From NCBI RefSeq assembly GCF_905220415.1, contig NC_059552.1:6091001-6155000 (forward strand): a DNA stretch of 64,000 bases, given 5' to 3'. Each line of letters opens with the position of its first letter. Position 1 is the first letter of the stretch. This DNA comes from Colias croceus (Eukaryota; Arthropoda; Insecta; Lepidoptera; Pieridae). Position numbers and translations under genes: made by a program. This document shows, one piece after another, positions 63,260-64,000 of this stretch. Under the pieces are notes generated by a model. It saw nothing but the letters and a program-made list of their open reading frames with translations. It did no database searches and had not been told where the DNA came from.

Positions 63260-63788
63260 TATGAAACGAACAAGAGCTGAGCAAGTGAAGAAGCAATTGG
63301 ATAGAGGAAAAAGGACGAAGTTTGATGGAGGAAAATGTAAAAGAAACACCATAAAAGCAAAAAGAAAATGTACAAGAGAAGATATCATCAGAAGATGAGG
63401 AGTAGGTACTTCTGTCTTGTTTGTACTTCACCATATTTAGAGAGCAGACCTTATTGTAAATGAGTTTCTTAATTATTGTTAGATTTAAAATAAACGATCA
63501 ATAAAACATATTTTAATACTATATTTTGTATTATTCGCATGTTTTTCAACTGACCCCAATCACTGTTTCAACCGTCCCTGGTATGGGGACGGTTGAAACA
63601 AATCGGATTTATTTTTTTAATTTGATCTACTATTTAAAATAATACACCTGGAACTAAAACCACAGTGCCTATTAGTAGACAGATACATGCTCTTTTATTT
63701 AACATATATTTCACATCGCTCGGGTTATAAAAAGCAAAGTTATGGTCGTTTTAAGTGAAATTGTTTCAACCGTACCCAGTCTACCCTA

Positions 63789-64000
63789 ATCTTGAGACGT
63801 GAGAATTTGTTTATGAATAGGGCTGCGAGTGACTGTACTAATGGCACAATGTGTATTTACGCTTTATTGTTGATCTGGTTTATATAATTATTATTATTGT
63901 TAATTTAGGTACCTAGTTAATATAGGTAGGTAGGTAGGTACCTACCTACTGATATTTGTACCAAACCGTTAAGTACCTTGTTGTTATTATAAAATACCTA
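63789..64000. other. Window end, AT-rich with GTAGGTACC cluster
   Basis: About 200 bases with TAGGTAGGTAGGTAGGTACC at about 63924-63943 and its complement following. No gene. Confidence 0.7.

Larger units (their letters stand above)
62526..63786 (+). mobile_element. Internally deleted pogo-like DNA transposon
   Basis: Terminal inverted repeats GGGTAGACTGGGTACGATTG at left and (reverse complement) GGGTAGACTGGGTACGGTTG at right, flanked by TA duplications (62524-62525 and 63787-63788). 1261 bases. Two separate coding remnants match the N-terminal HTH and the C-terminal tail of pogo/Tigger-type transposases. The central catalytic domain is absent, so the copy is non-autonomous. Seven copies of a GGWACGGTTGAAAC-type motif are spread through it. 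Confidence 0.8.

Noticed and set aside
63089..63388. 99-codon minus-strand hydrophobic frame
   Set aside because: It is the antisense of the A/G-rich transposase C-terminal remnant; the Phe/Leu-rich composition follows from that skew.
1..64000. tRNA, rRNA and known conserved microRNA genes
   Set aside because: I looked for tRNA B-box-like segments and several well-known insect microRNA seeds by eye and found none convincing. A covariance-model scan would be needed to exclude them.

Overview
The window looks like nuclear DNA from a moth or butterfly (Lepidoptera). It is AT-rich, its genes are split by long introns, and its intergenic DNA holds several dispersed-repeat tails that I recognise as typical of Lepidoptera. 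It also carries many copies of the short palindrome GTAGGTACCTAC. No bacterial, organellar or viral gene set is visible.

Two genes can be supported, both on the minus strand. (1) The dominant gene is the Groucho/TLE transcriptional corepressor. Sixteen coding exons run from the start codon at 57732 down to the stop at 8366-8368, about 49.4 kb. All sixteen junctions carry GT/AG sites and their phases agree, giving one continuous 711-residue protein. The order is the family order: N-terminal Q domain (exons 2-5), GP region (exon 6), CcN-like region (exons 7-9), SP region (exons 9-10) and C-terminal WD40 propeller (exons 11-16). (2) A Kruppel-like zinc-finger factor, closest to KLF15 as I read it, has its whole 278-residue coding region in one exon at 967-1803, with a probable 5' UTR intron upstream. 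It lies about 6.6 kb beyond the Groucho stop.

Layout: 1-966 is Klf 3' flank; 967-2200 is the Klf gene and its GC-rich upstream part; 2560-8100 is intergenic DNA with at least five repeat remnants and two GC-rich patches that might be exons; 8366-57732 is groucho; 57733-58030 is the GC-rich 5' leader or promoter; 58031-64000 is upstream DNA with a 132-bp-arm palindrome inside a composite repeat, a diverged local duplication and an internally deleted pogo-like DNA transposon. The long groucho introns (1, 4, 5 and 7) are mostly unique sequence with islands of higher GC. This suggests regulatory DNA, but that cannot be shown without comparison. A second deleted TA-target transposon sits in intron 4 and a 175-bp MITE in intron 9.

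Both genes encode transcriptional regulators. Groucho has no DNA-binding domain and is recruited by repressors through WRPW/eh1 peptides, whereas the Klf protein binds GC/CACC boxes. Nothing in the sequence shows that they act together.
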